A DNA stretch of 64,000 nucleotides, from the NCBI GenBank assembly GCA_947588815.1, contig CANQAG010000002.1, positions 62,001-126,000 on the forward strand. The letters are read 5' to 3'. Source of the DNA: an uncultured Bacilli bacterium (GTDB taxonomy: Bacteria; Bacillota_I; Bacilli_A; RFN20; CAG-449). The notes under the pieces were generated by a model, which saw nothing but the letters and a program-made list of their open reading frames with translations, ran no database searches and had not been told where the DNA came from. Below are positions 18,555-26,917 of this stretch, one piece after another. Both the position numbers and the translations under genes were made by a program. Positions within the stretch are counted from its first letter, which is position 1. Each line of letters starts with the position of its first letter.

Positions 18555-18904
18555 AAATTTATCCTCGCTTTCTTTTTAAATTGAGCTGTGCTTTGATATT
18601 CTTCGATAATCTGCAAAATTCCGGTTATTTGAAAAATTTTTCGCGAATAATCATTTAAACCGGTGATTCCGACTACGCCACCGATTTTATCAATTTCATT
18701 GAATCTTCCTAAAATTAATCCGATACCCGATGAATCGATAAACTGTAAATCTTTAAAATCAAAAAGCAACATTCTCGGTCCAAGTTTTATCATTTCTCGA
18801 TGAATTTTATCGCGATAAGTCATCGTTTTCATCGAATCAAGTTCTCCGGAAATTTTAATGACAAGGCCTTCATCAAAAGCGGTAAACTTTATTTTGTTTT
18901 CCAT
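18551..18904 (-). CDS. spoIIAA: Anti-anti-sigma F factor
   Basis: A STAS-domain protein (117 residues). Dephosphorylated SpoIIAA binds SpoIIAB and frees sigma-F in the forespore. The phosphorylation site is the Ser in FIDSSGIGLILGR near residue 57. The ATG is preceded by GGGAGGAAAAATC. Upstream lie three Spo0A-box matches. The downstream spoIIAB and sigF overlap it in turn. Confidence 0.96.
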   Translation of the reverse strand: MENKIKFTAFDEGLVIKISGELDSMKTMTYRDKIHREMIKLGPRMLLFDFKDLQFIDSSGIGLILGRFNEIDKIGGVVGITGLNDYSRKIFQITGILQIIEEYQSTAQFKKKARINL

Positions 18905-18958
18905 GATTTTTCCTCCCGTTACTAGATTTTAGCGCAATCAAAAAAATCTTTTTTAGCA

Positions 18959-19001
18959 TTCGACCTAGCTCGACAAATAATCTCAAAAATTCGTTCGACA
19001 A
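18959..19001 (-). promoter_or_regulatory. Three Spo0A-box matches upstream of spoIIAA
   Basis: Reading toward spoIIAA: TTGTCGAA (19001-18994, exact 0A-box core), TTGTCGAG (18976-18969) and GGTCGAA (18965-18959). The GTCGA cores are 25 and 10 bases apart, and the cluster lies about 55-97 bases before the spoIIAA ATG, as expected for Spo0A activation of this operon. The promoter itself, probably sigma-H-like, was not identified with confidence. Confidence 0.7.
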
Positions 19002-19136
19002 ATTTTTTACGTAAAACAAAATTTAGATTAGTGTATTTAGCAATCTTTTAAAATATCTAAAGTTGTTTATAAAATTATTTTTGAAATATTTAGCATATCG
19101 CAATTTTTACATGATAAAAAAATTATAAATAATATT

Positions 19137-19167
19137 AAAAAAGTGAAGTTAGTTACTAACCACACTT
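19137..19167 (-). terminator. Intrinsic terminator after dacF
   Basis: Minus-strand stem AAGTG-tg-GTTAG/CTAAC-tt-CACTT with loop TAA and a following T run. It ends the dacF transcript before the spoIIA promoter region, so dacF and spoIIAA are probably not one transcript except by read-through. Confidence 0.82.
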
Positions 19168-19199
19168 CAGTGAATTTTATTTATCATTAGCCATTGATT

Positions 19200-20357
19200 T
19201 TATGCAAACAGTAATCCTAGATTATACAATAAATAATCCCAAAAATTTAAACCTTCTAACGCTTCTTTGACATAAACCGGATAACGATATTGTCGTCCTG
19301 CATAAGTTTCAACTACCAGTTCACCGATAATCTCTTCTTCATTAATAGGAGCATAATCGCGAAATAGTTCGATTTTCAGTTTTAAACTTTGCAAATCTTC
19401 TCCCTTATCAACGATAACATCAATGCGTTTTTTCGTGATAAGCGATGTGTTGCGACTCAAAGTATTATTGAAATTGTACATCGTTAAAGTATCATTTTCA
19501 TTAAAGATGGTCTTCATTTCAAGTTTTGAAAAACCATAGTCTAGCAAGCGAATGGTATCTTGCGAACGCTTTTGAATCGTTTCCTCTTTCATCACTACCG
19601 AAAGAAGCCTTAGTCCATTGCGTTTAGCGGTCGCTGTTAAATTATAACCGGCTTTTTTGGTAAAACCGGTTTTTAAACCATCCAAGCCATCATAGTATTT
19701 TAAAAGTTTGTTGGTATTTACTAACCAAAACGGAGATTCTGTATCTTCTCTAACATAGGCTTCTTCTAAGCGCGAAAAACGTAAAATCTGTTCACCAAAC
19801 GTTAATAATTTTGCTCCGATTCTCGCCATATCCCGAACACAAGTTACATGATTTGGATCATCAAAACCGGTTGCATTGGCAAAATTGGTATTCGTCATTT
19901 CAAATTCTCTGGCTTTGTCATTCATCATGTTGATAAATGCCTCGTTAGAGCCGGCGACAAATTCACCAAGAGCGACGATCGCATCGTTTGCCGAATTGAC
20001 TGCGACCGCTTTAAAAAGATCTTCGACGCTCATTGATTCATTAGGCTCTAAAAATATCTGAGTGCCACCCATCGAAGAAGCGTAGGTAGAGACGATCACT
20101 TGGTCATCCCAAGCAATTTTATGATTTTCGATTGCTTCCAATACTAAATACATCCCCATCATTTTAGTCATCGACGCCGGATATAACACTTCATCGGCAT
20201 TTTTTTCATAAAGTACCGCACCGGAAATCGGTTCTATTAAAATGGCCGATGGCGCATTTAAATCCAGTTCTTCTTCAGCACTAACCATCGTTGCATTAAA
20301 AGGCATCAACGAAGCACATACTAGCATTAAACAAGTACACAATTTAAAAAGTTTCAT
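19200..20357 (-). CDS. dacF: D-alanyl-D-alanine carboxypeptidase, DacF-like
   Basis: A penicillin-binding protein that trims the terminal D-Ala of peptidoglycan stem peptides. It has a signal peptide (MKLFKLCTCLMLVCASLMPF, cleaved near SAEEE), then the peptidase S11 domain: SMTK (in LYPASMTKMM), SAND and the KTG motif in GLKTGFTKKAGYN. A C-terminal beta domain and a short hydrophobic tail (LNFWDYLLYNLGLLFA), probably a membrane anchor, follow. The start is ATG 20357, 8 bases after AGGTG; the longer frame to 20429 has no such signal. DacF is called from its place before spoIIA, as in B. subtilis, where it shapes the spore cortex. Confidence 0.92.
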   Translation of the reverse strand: MKLFKLCTCLMLVCASLMPFNATMVSAEEELDLNAPSAILIEPISGAVLYEKNADEVLYPASMTKMMGMYLVLEAIENHKIAWDDQVIVSTYASSMGGTQIFLEPNESMSVEDLFKAVAVNSANDAIVALGEFVAGSNEAFINMMNDKAREFEMTNTNFANATGFDDPNHVTCVRDMARIGAKLLTFGEQILRFSRLEEAYVREDTESPFWLVNTNKLLKYYDGLDGLKTGFTKKAGYNLTATAKRNGLRLLSVVMKEETIQKRSQDTIRLLDYGFSKLEMKTIFNENDTLTMYNFNNTLSRNTSLITKKRIDVIVDKGEDLQSLKLKIELFRDYAPINEEEIIGELVVETYAGRQYRYPVYVKEALEGLNFWDYLLYNLGLLFA

Positions 20358-20415
20358 ACTTTTCACCTGTTTAAAGATATGAGTCATCCTATTTAAATAG
20401 ACTAATATTAAATGC

Positions 20416-20448
20416 AAAAAAACTCTCAAATGATATCATCCGAGAGTT
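20416..20448 (-). terminator. Intrinsic terminator after deoC
   Basis: Minus-strand hairpin AACTCTC-gg-ATGATATCAT-tt-GAGAGTT followed by T7. It ends the deoC transcript ahead of dacF. Confidence 0.85.
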
Positions 20449-20490
20449 CAATATTTAAAAACACAATTTTAATTTTTTATATAAGATACT

Positions 20491-21138
20491 TTATTTCAAT
20501 TCTTCTATGATTTTGACACCGGAAGAAGTTCCGATTCTTGAAGCCCCAGCTTCAATCATTTTCAAAAAATCTTCCTTGGTTCTTACACCACCTGAAGCTT
20601 TAACACCACATTTGTCTTTTACAACATCGCGCATTAATTTTACATCATGCTCCGTTGCTCCTCCGCTTGAAAATCCGGTAGAAGTTTTTACAAAATCCGC
20701 ACCGGCTTCTAATGATAACCGACAGGCCCTTTCTTTTTCCTCATCAGTTAAAAGACACGTCTCAATAATTACTTTTAAGACACAATTCGGAACTGCTTTA
20801 CGCACTTCTTCGATGTCGCGTTTTACATATTTATCATCTTTTTCTTTCAATCGTGAAATGTTGATGACCATATCAATTTCACTTGCGCCTTCAAAAGCAG
20901 CTTCTCTAGCTTCATATGCTTTAGCGGCTGTTGAAGTAGCCCCAAGGGGAAATCCGATAACCGTGCAAACTTTAACATCCGTTCCTTTAAGTTCTTTAAG
21001 GGCGAGTCCTACATAACCCGGATTAACACAAACCGAAGCAAAATCATACTTTCGCGCTTCTTCACAAAGTTTTATAATTTGCTCGTCACGAGCATCGGCC
21101 TTCAATAAGGTGTGATCGATAAATTTATTATATTTCAT
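20491..21138 (-). CDS. deoC: Deoxyribose-phosphate aldolase
   Basis: Cleaves 2-deoxyribose-5-phosphate to glyceraldehyde-3-phosphate and acetaldehyde in deoxynucleoside catabolism. The 215 residues form one class I aldolase TIM barrel; the [10 protein letters not shown]-terminus, [12 protein letters not shown], the Schiff-base lysine in DFVKTSTGF near residue 148, and VKASGGVRT with the second active-site lysine are all present. It has its own terminator and no other deo genes nearby. Confidence 0.96.
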   Translation of the reverse strand: MKYNKFIDHTLLKADARDEQIIKLCEEARKYDFASVCVNPGYVGLALKELKGTDVKVCTVIGFPLGATSTAAKAYEAREAAFEGASEIDMVINISRLKEKDDKYVKRDIEEVRKAVPNCVLKVIIETCLLTDEEKERACRLSLEAGADFVKTSTGFSSGGATEHDVKLMRDVVKDKCGVKASGGVRTKEDFLKMIEAGASRIGTSSGVKIIEELK

Positions 21139-21383
21139 AATTTCTCCTTCTTATTTATATTATACCATTATACTTTGCAATTTCCACTGACAAAAAAAGA
21201 CCGCTGAGGTCTATACAATATTCGTGTCAATGGATAAATTGGTCTATTAGAGCGATGAATCATTTGATACGCCTATTTTTTTATGTGGTTTTACTTGCGT
21301 TGTATTAATTTATGAGGAGGGATTGAGATAAAAAAACTTCAGTTTCTTTTTTAATTTTTGAATGTTAAAAAGGTCATCGAAAT
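21139..21383. other. Intergenic stretch between deoC and rpmF
   Basis: No coding frame is supportable. Beyond the rpmF terminator, the stretch holds a second minus-strand hairpin (21192-21212) and an AT-rich self-complementary run near 21327-21352. A GAGGAGGG on the plus strand is followed only by a few codons before a stop. The second hairpin has no obvious gene to terminate. Confidence 0.4.
21192..21212 (-). terminator. Second minus-strand terminator-like hairpin in the deoC-rpmF gap
   Basis: Stem AGACC/GGTCT with loop TCAGC and T6-7. It lies about 180 bases beyond the rpmF terminator, just upstream of deoC, with no recognised gene between. It could be a backup terminator or the end of a small RNA. 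Confidence 0.5.
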
Positions 21384-21408
21384 AAAAAAAAGACCACTAT
21401 TATGGCCT
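21384..21408 (-). terminator. Intrinsic terminator of rpmF
   Basis: Stem AGGCCA/TGGTCT (one G-T pair), loop TAATAG, then T7-8, immediately after the rpmF stop. Confidence 0.8.
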
Positions 21409-21422
21409 TCTCTTTTCCTTTT

Positions 21423-21605
21423 TTAATCTTTTTTTACATCGACTACCGGTTTTCCGTCATAGTAGCCACATTCCGGACACACGCGGTGTGAAACAATTTT
21501 TGCTCCACAATGTTTGCAAGTAACCAAACCACTTACATGAAGTTTAAAATGTGTTCTACGCATTCTTTTAGTAGTTTTAGATGTTCTTCTCGCTGGAACT
21601 GCCAT
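21423..21605 (-). CDS. rpmF: 50S ribosomal protein L32
   Basis: A 60-residue ribosomal protein starting [17 protein letters not shown], with a zinc ribbon of two CxxC pairs (CKHC and CPEC), so it is the zinc-binding form. A strong AGGAGGTG ribosome binding site, a consensus promoter and a terminator make it a single-gene unit; the yceD gene often found next to rpmF is absent here. Confidence 0.98.
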   Translation of the reverse strand: MAVPARRTSKTTKRMRRTHFKLHVSGLVTCKHCGAKIVSHRVCPECGYYDGKPVVDVKKD

Positions 21606-21642
21606 CTTTACACACCTCCTAAATCTTTACGACACAATCGTA

Positions 21643-21671
21643 ATTATATATAACCCTAAATTTTGTGTCAA
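21643..21671 (-). promoter_or_regulatory. Consensus sigma-A promoter of rpmF
   Basis: TTGACA (21671-21666) and TATAAT (21648-21643) with a 17-base spacer, both perfect matches. The -10 box is about 40 bases upstream of the rpmF ATG. Confidence 0.9.
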
Positions 21672-21698
21672 CTAAATTCATTGAAAATTGAATTTAAG

Positions 21699-22976
21699 TC
21701 ACTTTTCTTCATTTGGCACATGATAGGTAGTTTTTATAAAGCGCCCCAAAAGACACTCATCGCTTTTAACATAGACTTCTAAATAGTTAGATGTTAATCC
21801 GCGATAAGCTTTTTTCTTCTCATCATACTCTTCAATTAAGACCTCTAAACTTTCCCCATCAAAACGTTTTTGATATTCTCGTTCTAGCTCTTTACCAAGC
21901 GCTAATAAACGGTGAACGCGCTCTTTTTTGATTTGCGGGGCAATTTGTCCTTCCATTTTGGCCGCTCTTGTACCAGGGCGAATCGAATAAGGAAACACAT
22001 GCAAAAAAGCAAAACCGCATTTTTTAATAAATTGAATCGTCTCTTCAAACTCCTCTTCACTCTCTTGAGGAAAACCGACAATCACATCACACGCTAAAGC
22101 AATATTTGGAATTCGTGTTTTAACTTCTTTTATTCGCGAAAAGAATTCCTCAGTATCGTATTTGCGATTCATTCGTTTTAAAACGCTTGAAGAACCTGAT
22201 TGAAGGGGAATATGCAAATGGCGACAGATTCTTTGATCGTTTACAATTAAATCAATCAATTGTTCGTTGATTTGACTCGCTTCAATTGATGAAATGCGTA
22301 GACGTTTAAGTGTCGGATTTTCGTCTAGAATTCTTTTTAATAATGTCACAAAATCGATATTTCCGAGATCTTTACCATAACTTGCGGTATCGATTCCGGT
22401 TACTACAATTTCGTTATAACCATTATTTATAAGTCGCTTTACCTCATCGATGACGCTTTGAGGATCGCGAGAGCGAGATTTGCCGCGCGTAAAAGGAATA
22501 ATGCAATATGAGCAAAAGTTATCGCATCCATCTTGAATTTTTAAAAATGCTCGTGTATTATCTTCAAATTTTTGAATCTTCAAACATTCATATTCACGAT
22601 CTCGCTTCATCATTTGCGAAGCCGACTTGCAATGTTTATTTTGATATTCTTCAAGTCTTTCGATGATTTTACCTTTATCGGCCGTTCCAAGCACAATATC
22701 GGCTTCCCCATTATCGATGAGTTTTTGAGCACCTAGTTCAGCAAAACACCCCATCACCACCCGAATCGATCGAGGATTCTCTTTACTTAAAGAATGAATT
22801 TTCTGTAAGGATTTATTAGCTCCTACTTTCGTAACGGCACAAGTGTTGACGATAATGATATCAGCCGGTTCTTCTTTAGATTCATAGTATCCGTTTTGAT
22901 TGAGAAGTTCTTTCACCGCCTGACTTTCATAGGCATTTACTTTACACCCTAACGTGACTATTTTATAAGACTTCAT
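21699..22976 (-). CDS. mtaB: tRNA t6A37 methylthiotransferase
   Basis: A radical-SAM enzyme that converts t6A to ms2t6A at position 37 of ANN-decoding tRNAs. The N-terminal UPF0004 domain starts MKSYKIVTLGCKVNAYESQ, the LGCKVN form typical of MtaB rather than RimO or MiaB. The radical-SAM cluster is in DGCDNFCSYCIIPFTRG near residue 149, and a C-terminal TRAM-like domain ends the 425 residues. Its ATG overlaps the end of the upstream hypothetical gene by 14 bases. Last gene of nfo-rsmE-hypothetical-mtaB. Confidence 0.95.
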   Translation of the reverse strand: MKSYKIVTLGCKVNAYESQAVKELLNQNGYYESKEEPADIIIVNTCAVTKVGANKSLQKIHSLSKENPRSIRVVMGCFAELGAQKLIDNGEADIVLGTADKGKIIERLEEYQNKHCKSASQMMKRDREYECLKIQKFEDNTRAFLKIQDGCDNFCSYCIIPFTRGKSRSRDPQSVIDEVKRLINNGYNEIVVTGIDTASYGKDLGNIDFVTLLKRILDENPTLKRLRISSIEASQINEQLIDLIVNDQRICRHLHIPLQSGSSSVLKRMNRKYDTEEFFSRIKEVKTRIPNIALACDVIVGFPQESEEEFEETIQFIKKCGFAFLHVFPYSIRPGTRAAKMEGQIAPQIKKERVHRLLALGKELEREYQKRFDGESLEVLIEEYDEKKKAYRGLTSNYLEVYVKSDECLLGRFIKTTYHVPNEEK

Positions 22977-23790
22977 CGCGTTCCCGTCCTTTACGATAGA
23001 TTTTGGTTTTTTTGATCATCCTAAGAGAAAGTTTACGATATAAAGCGTGATGCATTCGATGGCTTATAAAATTATTTTTTCTTAAACAATCGATAAAATC
23101 ATTTCTTGACGAAGAATAAAAAGCATCGACCACTTCTTCGATTCTCCGTAAGATATGGTGATGATCAGGATGTTTTAGATGCTTATCGAATAAAGTTATT
23201 TTAAAGTCTAAGCGGCCTTGATCATTAATAATATAAATTGTTTCAAAATCCGGATGATAGAAGGCACATGAAGTCTTATCGCCTCTAATTTTAATCAAGG
23301 ACGTAAAATTACTATCATAGATCATGTAACCAAATTCATCTAAAAAATCATAGCATGATGATGATGGTTGTTCCGCCAAACGATTATACGGATAAGAAAG
23401 CAGTTTTTCAGGTTCATTTAAATAGATATAATTGAGCGCTTTTGAAAAAAACGGAATCACGATGCGATTTAAATCGCTTTTCATCATCGGTCTTCCTTCC
23501 ATCAAGTAACGGACTTCGCCTTCCATAAAATCTTCAAAGTTAATTTTGTTTTGATTTTCGGCTTGATTTTTAATGGCCAATAATGAATGTTCGATCGCGT
23601 CTTTATTGTCTAAACCTTTTATAAGAATATTGCCTAAAATTACCCGAAAATCATCATCGTATTCATTTAACTTATAAATAACAAAAAGATTTCCTAAACG
23701 ACTCTGGTTTTTTAGAAAAAATTTATAATCGTCAGTATCTTGAATTCGGTGATAATTACCGCCACTTAACCAATCGAAGGTAAAATCCAT
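22963..23790 (-). CDS. Conserved-operon hypothetical protein
   Basis: A soluble 275-residue protein that I do not recognise. It is rich in charged and aromatic residues, with no signal peptide or membrane helix; the C-terminal 60 residues are very basic (RKLSLRMIKKTKIYRKGRER), which could contact nucleic acid. The start at ATG 23790 is chosen because AGGAGGAG, which is also the end of rsmE, lies just before it; the frame also extends 15 bases upstream. Sitting between two RNA-modification genes hints at an RNA-related role, but that is inference only. Confidence 0.75.
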   Translation of the reverse strand: MDFTFDWLSGGNYHRIQDTDDYKFFLKNQSRLGNLFVIYKLNEYDDDFRVILGNILIKGLDNKDAIEHSLLAIKNQAENQNKINFEDFMEGEVRYLMEGRPMMKSDLNRIVIPFFSKALNYIYLNEPEKLLSYPYNRLAEQPSSSCYDFLDEFGYMIYDSNFTSLIKIRGDKTSCAFYHPDFETIYIINDQGRLDFKITLFDKHLKHPDHHHILRRIEEVVDAFYSSSRNDFIDCLRKNNFISHRMHHALYRKLSLRMIKKTKIYRKGRERDEVL

Positions 23791-23791
23791 T

Positions 23792-24496
23792 TTACTCCTC
23801 CTCAAGATGAAGCATCAATGCTCCTAACATTGTAATCGCTGCCGTTTCACTTCGCAAGATTCTTTTGCCTAATGATACACTCTGATATCCATAGGAAATC
23901 AAAAATGATACTTCTTCCTCTTCAAAGCCACCTTCACAACCAACGACAAGTGCAATGGATTTTACATCATGATTGACCTGTTTTATAAATGGCGTGTTTT
24001 TTTCATTTTCATAAGCGATAAATTTCGCTTCGGCAAAGTAGGAAGGAATTTCTTTCAATGAGCAAATTTCAACTGATGGAACAAGATTTCTTTTGCATTG
24101 TTCTGCCGCTTCTAGCGCAATTTTTTTAAATCTTGCAATCTTTCTATCCTTATCAGCATCATTTATTTTAACCACTGTTCGTTTTGATTGGACTAACACA
24201 ATATGCGATACACCAAGTTCGGTTGCCTTTTGTACAATCAAATCATTTTTTTCACCTTTAGCCAAGCAATAGAATAAAGTGATCTCTTGCTTTAGTTCAC
24301 GTGATTCTTCTAGTTTCGTGATCGTTTTAATTTCTAATGGCGAAAGATTGCTAATTTCACATAGAAAAACCACACCATCGGCAACTACTTCGATTCTTAA
24401 ACCTAATTTAGCCCGCATTACGTGTAGAAGATGGTGAATTTGCTCCCTATCGAGAACGACGTTATTATTTTCAACTTTTGCAAAATATCGTTGCAT
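23792..24496 (-). CDS. rsmE: 16S rRNA m3U1498 methyltransferase
   Basis: A SPOUT-class methyltransferase (234 residues) acting on U1498 of 16S rRNA. It has an N-terminal PUA-like domain (LDREQIHHLLHVMRAKLG near residue 16) and the C-terminal knotted domain with KATELGVSHIVLVQSKRT, ALVVGCEGGFEEEE near residue 183, and SLGKRILRSETAAI. It begins two bases after nfo and its end carries the ribosome binding site of the next gene. Confidence 0.95.
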   Translation of the reverse strand: MQRYFAKVENNNVVLDREQIHHLLHVMRAKLGLRIEVVADGVVFLCEISNLSPLEIKTITKLEESRELKQEITLFYCLAKGEKNDLIVQKATELGVSHIVLVQSKRTVVKINDADKDRKIARFKKIALEAAEQCKRNLVPSVEICSLKEIPSYFAEAKFIAYENEKNTPFIKQVNHDVKSIALVVGCEGGFEEEEVSFLISYGYQSVSLGKRILRSETAAITMLGALMLHLEEE

Positions 24497-24498
24497 AT

Positions 24499-25332
24499 TT
24501 ATTCTTTATAATTTGCTTTTAAAAAAGCAATTTCCTTAGCGTAACCATCTAATTCATTCGGGGTTTCTAAGATAAAAGGAAGATTTTTTAAACACGGGTG
24601 ATTAATGATTCTTATTAACGCTTCGCTGCCGATCATGCCTTCTCCGATTCGTGCGTGACGATCTTTATGAGCTCCGCGAGGATTAATAGAATCATTTAGA
24701 TGAATCGCCTTTAAGCGATCTAAACCGATGATGTCATTAAATTCGCTTAGAACACCTTCAAGATTATCGATGATATCATAACCACCTTCGTGAACGTGAC
24801 ATGTATCTAACAAAACACCTATTTTGTCTTGTAACTTTATGCCATCTAAAATTTTTTTCAATTCTTGAAACGTTTTTCCGATTTCACTGCCTTTACCGGC
24901 CATCGTCTCTAAAAGAACCATCGTTTTTTGTTCTTCAAATAACGCTTCATTAAGAGCATCGACAATAAAGCCAATACCAACATCTTCTCCTTGACCGACA
25001 TGGCTACCGGGATGAAAATTGTAATAATTGTGAGGAATATATTCCATTCTTTGAAGATCATCTTTAAAAGTTCTTAAAGCAAAATCACGTATCGATGAAT
25101 CTTTTGAACAAAGATTTAAAGTGTATGAAGCGTGAGCGATGATCTTATCGACTTTTAATTCTCCTTTTAACTTTAAAAAAGTGTCAATATCGCGATAATC
25201 GAGCGGTTTTGCATCGCCACCTCGAGGATTGCGCGTGAAAAATTGAAAAGTGTTTGCGCCGATTGATTGCGCTTCTTGAAGCATGTGAGTAAAACCTTCA
25301 GAAGAAGATAAATGACAGCCGATTTTAAGCAT
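24499..25332 (-). CDS. nfo: Deoxyribonuclease IV (AP endonuclease)
   Basis: Cuts DNA 5' of abasic sites in base-excision repair. A 277-residue TIM-barrel enzyme with three zinc ions; visible signatures are IGCHLSSSEGF, NTFQFFTRNPRG, FHPGSHVGQGE, LLETMAGKGSE, LLDTCHVHEGG, HLNDS and RHARIGEG. It leads the nfo-rsmE-hypothetical-mtaB operon. Confidence 0.96.
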   Translation of the reverse strand: MLKIGCHLSSSEGFTHMLQEAQSIGANTFQFFTRNPRGGDAKPLDYRDIDTFLKLKGELKVDKIIAHASYTLNLCSKDSSIRDFALRTFKDDLQRMEYIPHNYYNFHPGSHVGQGEDVGIGFIVDALNEALFEEQKTMVLLETMAGKGSEIGKTFQELKKILDGIKLQDKIGVLLDTCHVHEGGYDIIDNLEGVLSEFNDIIGLDRLKAIHLNDSINPRGAHKDRHARIGEGMIGSEALIRIINHPCLKNLPFILETPNELDGYAKEIAFLKANYKE

Positions 25333-25449
25333 AATAGTTACTCCAATCTTCTAATATTCTATCACATTACCTTTAATATTTCATCATTATGCTATCTAGT
25401 ATTTTTTTATAATGAGGAGTATAATTAACGTACTTAAGGAGTAGTTATA

Positions 25450-26751
25450 ATGAAAAAGATTCATGCTATTTTATTGCTCACCTTATCACTATTGATAAGC
25501 TCTTGTTCTAATGAAATAAGTAAAGTCCAACAGTCATTTTCAACTACCGATTTTCATTCGTCAACATCGATAAATTCATTATTTGATACCACTTTTGTCT
25601 CTGAAAATTTTTCCGATGATTCATTAGAATCAGTTAGCTCATCTTTTGAAAGTTCAAATGAAGTAACTTTTGAAACATCTACTTCTTTTGAAAGTTCAAA
25701 TGACTTTTCTTATGATTCAAGTATTGAAGAAACGGATTCTAAAATTCGTTATTTAGTGCCCAAAGGTACAATAAACGACAATTTAGAAATCACTTACTTT
25801 CAATTAGAGAATTCTAATTCTTCAACCCAATGCGGTGACGCGACTTACATTAAAATCGGTGATATCGATATTGTGATTGATGCCGGAGAAAAACGAATCG
25901 GCTCGGAGATAGTCGCTCCTTATTTAAAAAATCATGTGACTGATAAAAAAATCGAATTAGTAATTACCACCCATACCGATTCCGATCATATCGGAGGAAT
26001 GGTGGGTTTATCAAATCAAGAAAGTCCCTTAACGCTCAATGGTTTTTCTTACGATACGATTATCGATTGTGGCTTTGACCCTGGAACAATCGTAGTAAGT
26101 GATTATTATAATATTGTCAATGAACGTGTTAAAGAAGGCGCCTTTCATTACACCTATTATGATATGATTTTAAACGATGAAATTCCTTCTTCCTTCTATT
26201 TGGGAAAAGATGCTTCTTTAGATTTATTAGATACCAAGTTTTACACTAATTATATGAATTTAACAAAAGAAGAAATGAAAAAAAAAGCCACGAATTCTAC
26301 TTATAAAAATAACTGTTCGGTACCTTTTTTACTTACCCACGGAAAAAATACTTTCCTATTCGCGGGGGATTGTGAAACTACAACCGAAAAAGCTTTAGTG
26401 GATTACAACGATTTACCGCAAATCGATGTTTTTAAAGCCAATCATCATGGTTCCGATACCTCTAACACCACTTATTTACTCGATGTAATCAAACCCAAAA
26501 ATGTCATCATCGAATCAACGAGCGAAAATAGGTATGGTATTCCCTCTAAAAATGTTCTCGATCGTTTTAAAACATACACCTTAAATGTCTTTGCTCCATT
26601 TATAAATGGCAATATTCATGTATTAAGTGACATGATTAAATTAAACTTTTCTTGCGATGGTTTTTTTGATTATTCCAAAATGGGAATTGAACCAGGGAGT
26701 GAAACGATAATATCTATCTTCGATACTGAATATTACTCTTCTAAAGTTTAA
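25450..26751 (+). CDS. ComEC-like metallo-beta-lactamase-fold lipoprotein
   Basis: A lipoprotein with lipobox ISSC (Cys19), a Ser/Glu/Phe-rich linker (about residues 20-95), then a metallo-beta-lactamase domain. Metal-binding motifs are THTDSDHIGG near 176, FAGDCE near 305 and KANHHGSDTS near 328. The HxDxDH form and the final motif resemble the C-terminal domain of ComEC, which acts on DNA outside the cell; here there is no competence channel attached. It stands alone, with TATAAT upstream and AAGGAG before the ATG. It is a hydrolase on the outer face of the membrane; the substrate, perhaps nucleic acid, is inferred. Confidence 0.88.
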   Translation: MKKIHAILLLTLSLLISSCSNEISKVQQSFSTTDFHSSTSINSLFDTTFVSENFSDDSLESVSSSFESSNEVTFETSTSFESSNDFSYDSSIEETDSKIRYLVPKGTINDNLEITYFQLENSNSSTQCGDATYIKIGDIDIVIDAGEKRIGSEIVAPYLKNHVTDKKIELVITTHTDSDHIGGMVGLSNQESPLTLNGFSYDTIIDCGFDPGTIVVSDYYNIVNERVKEGAFHYTYYDMILNDEIPSSFYLGKDASLDLLDTKFYTNYMNLTKEEMKKKATNSTYKNNCSVPFLLTHGKNTFLFAGDCETTTEKALVDYNDLPQIDVFKANHHGSDTSNTTYLLDVIKPKNVIIESTSENRYGIPSKNVLDRFKTYTLNVFAPFINGNIHVLSDMIKLNFSCDGFFDYSKMGIEPGSETIISIFDTEYYSSKV

Positions 26752-26917
26752 AATATTTATTGATCATAGGCTTTTTTACATAAAATGATTCTTTTTTAGT
26801 TTATTTATTTTGGTTAATTATAAAAAATAAAATTCTAATGATATAGAATTAATTTACATTTAGAGAATTTTTCCTAATTGATGTTTATATTAAATCAGCA
26901 AATTATTTATATTTTGA

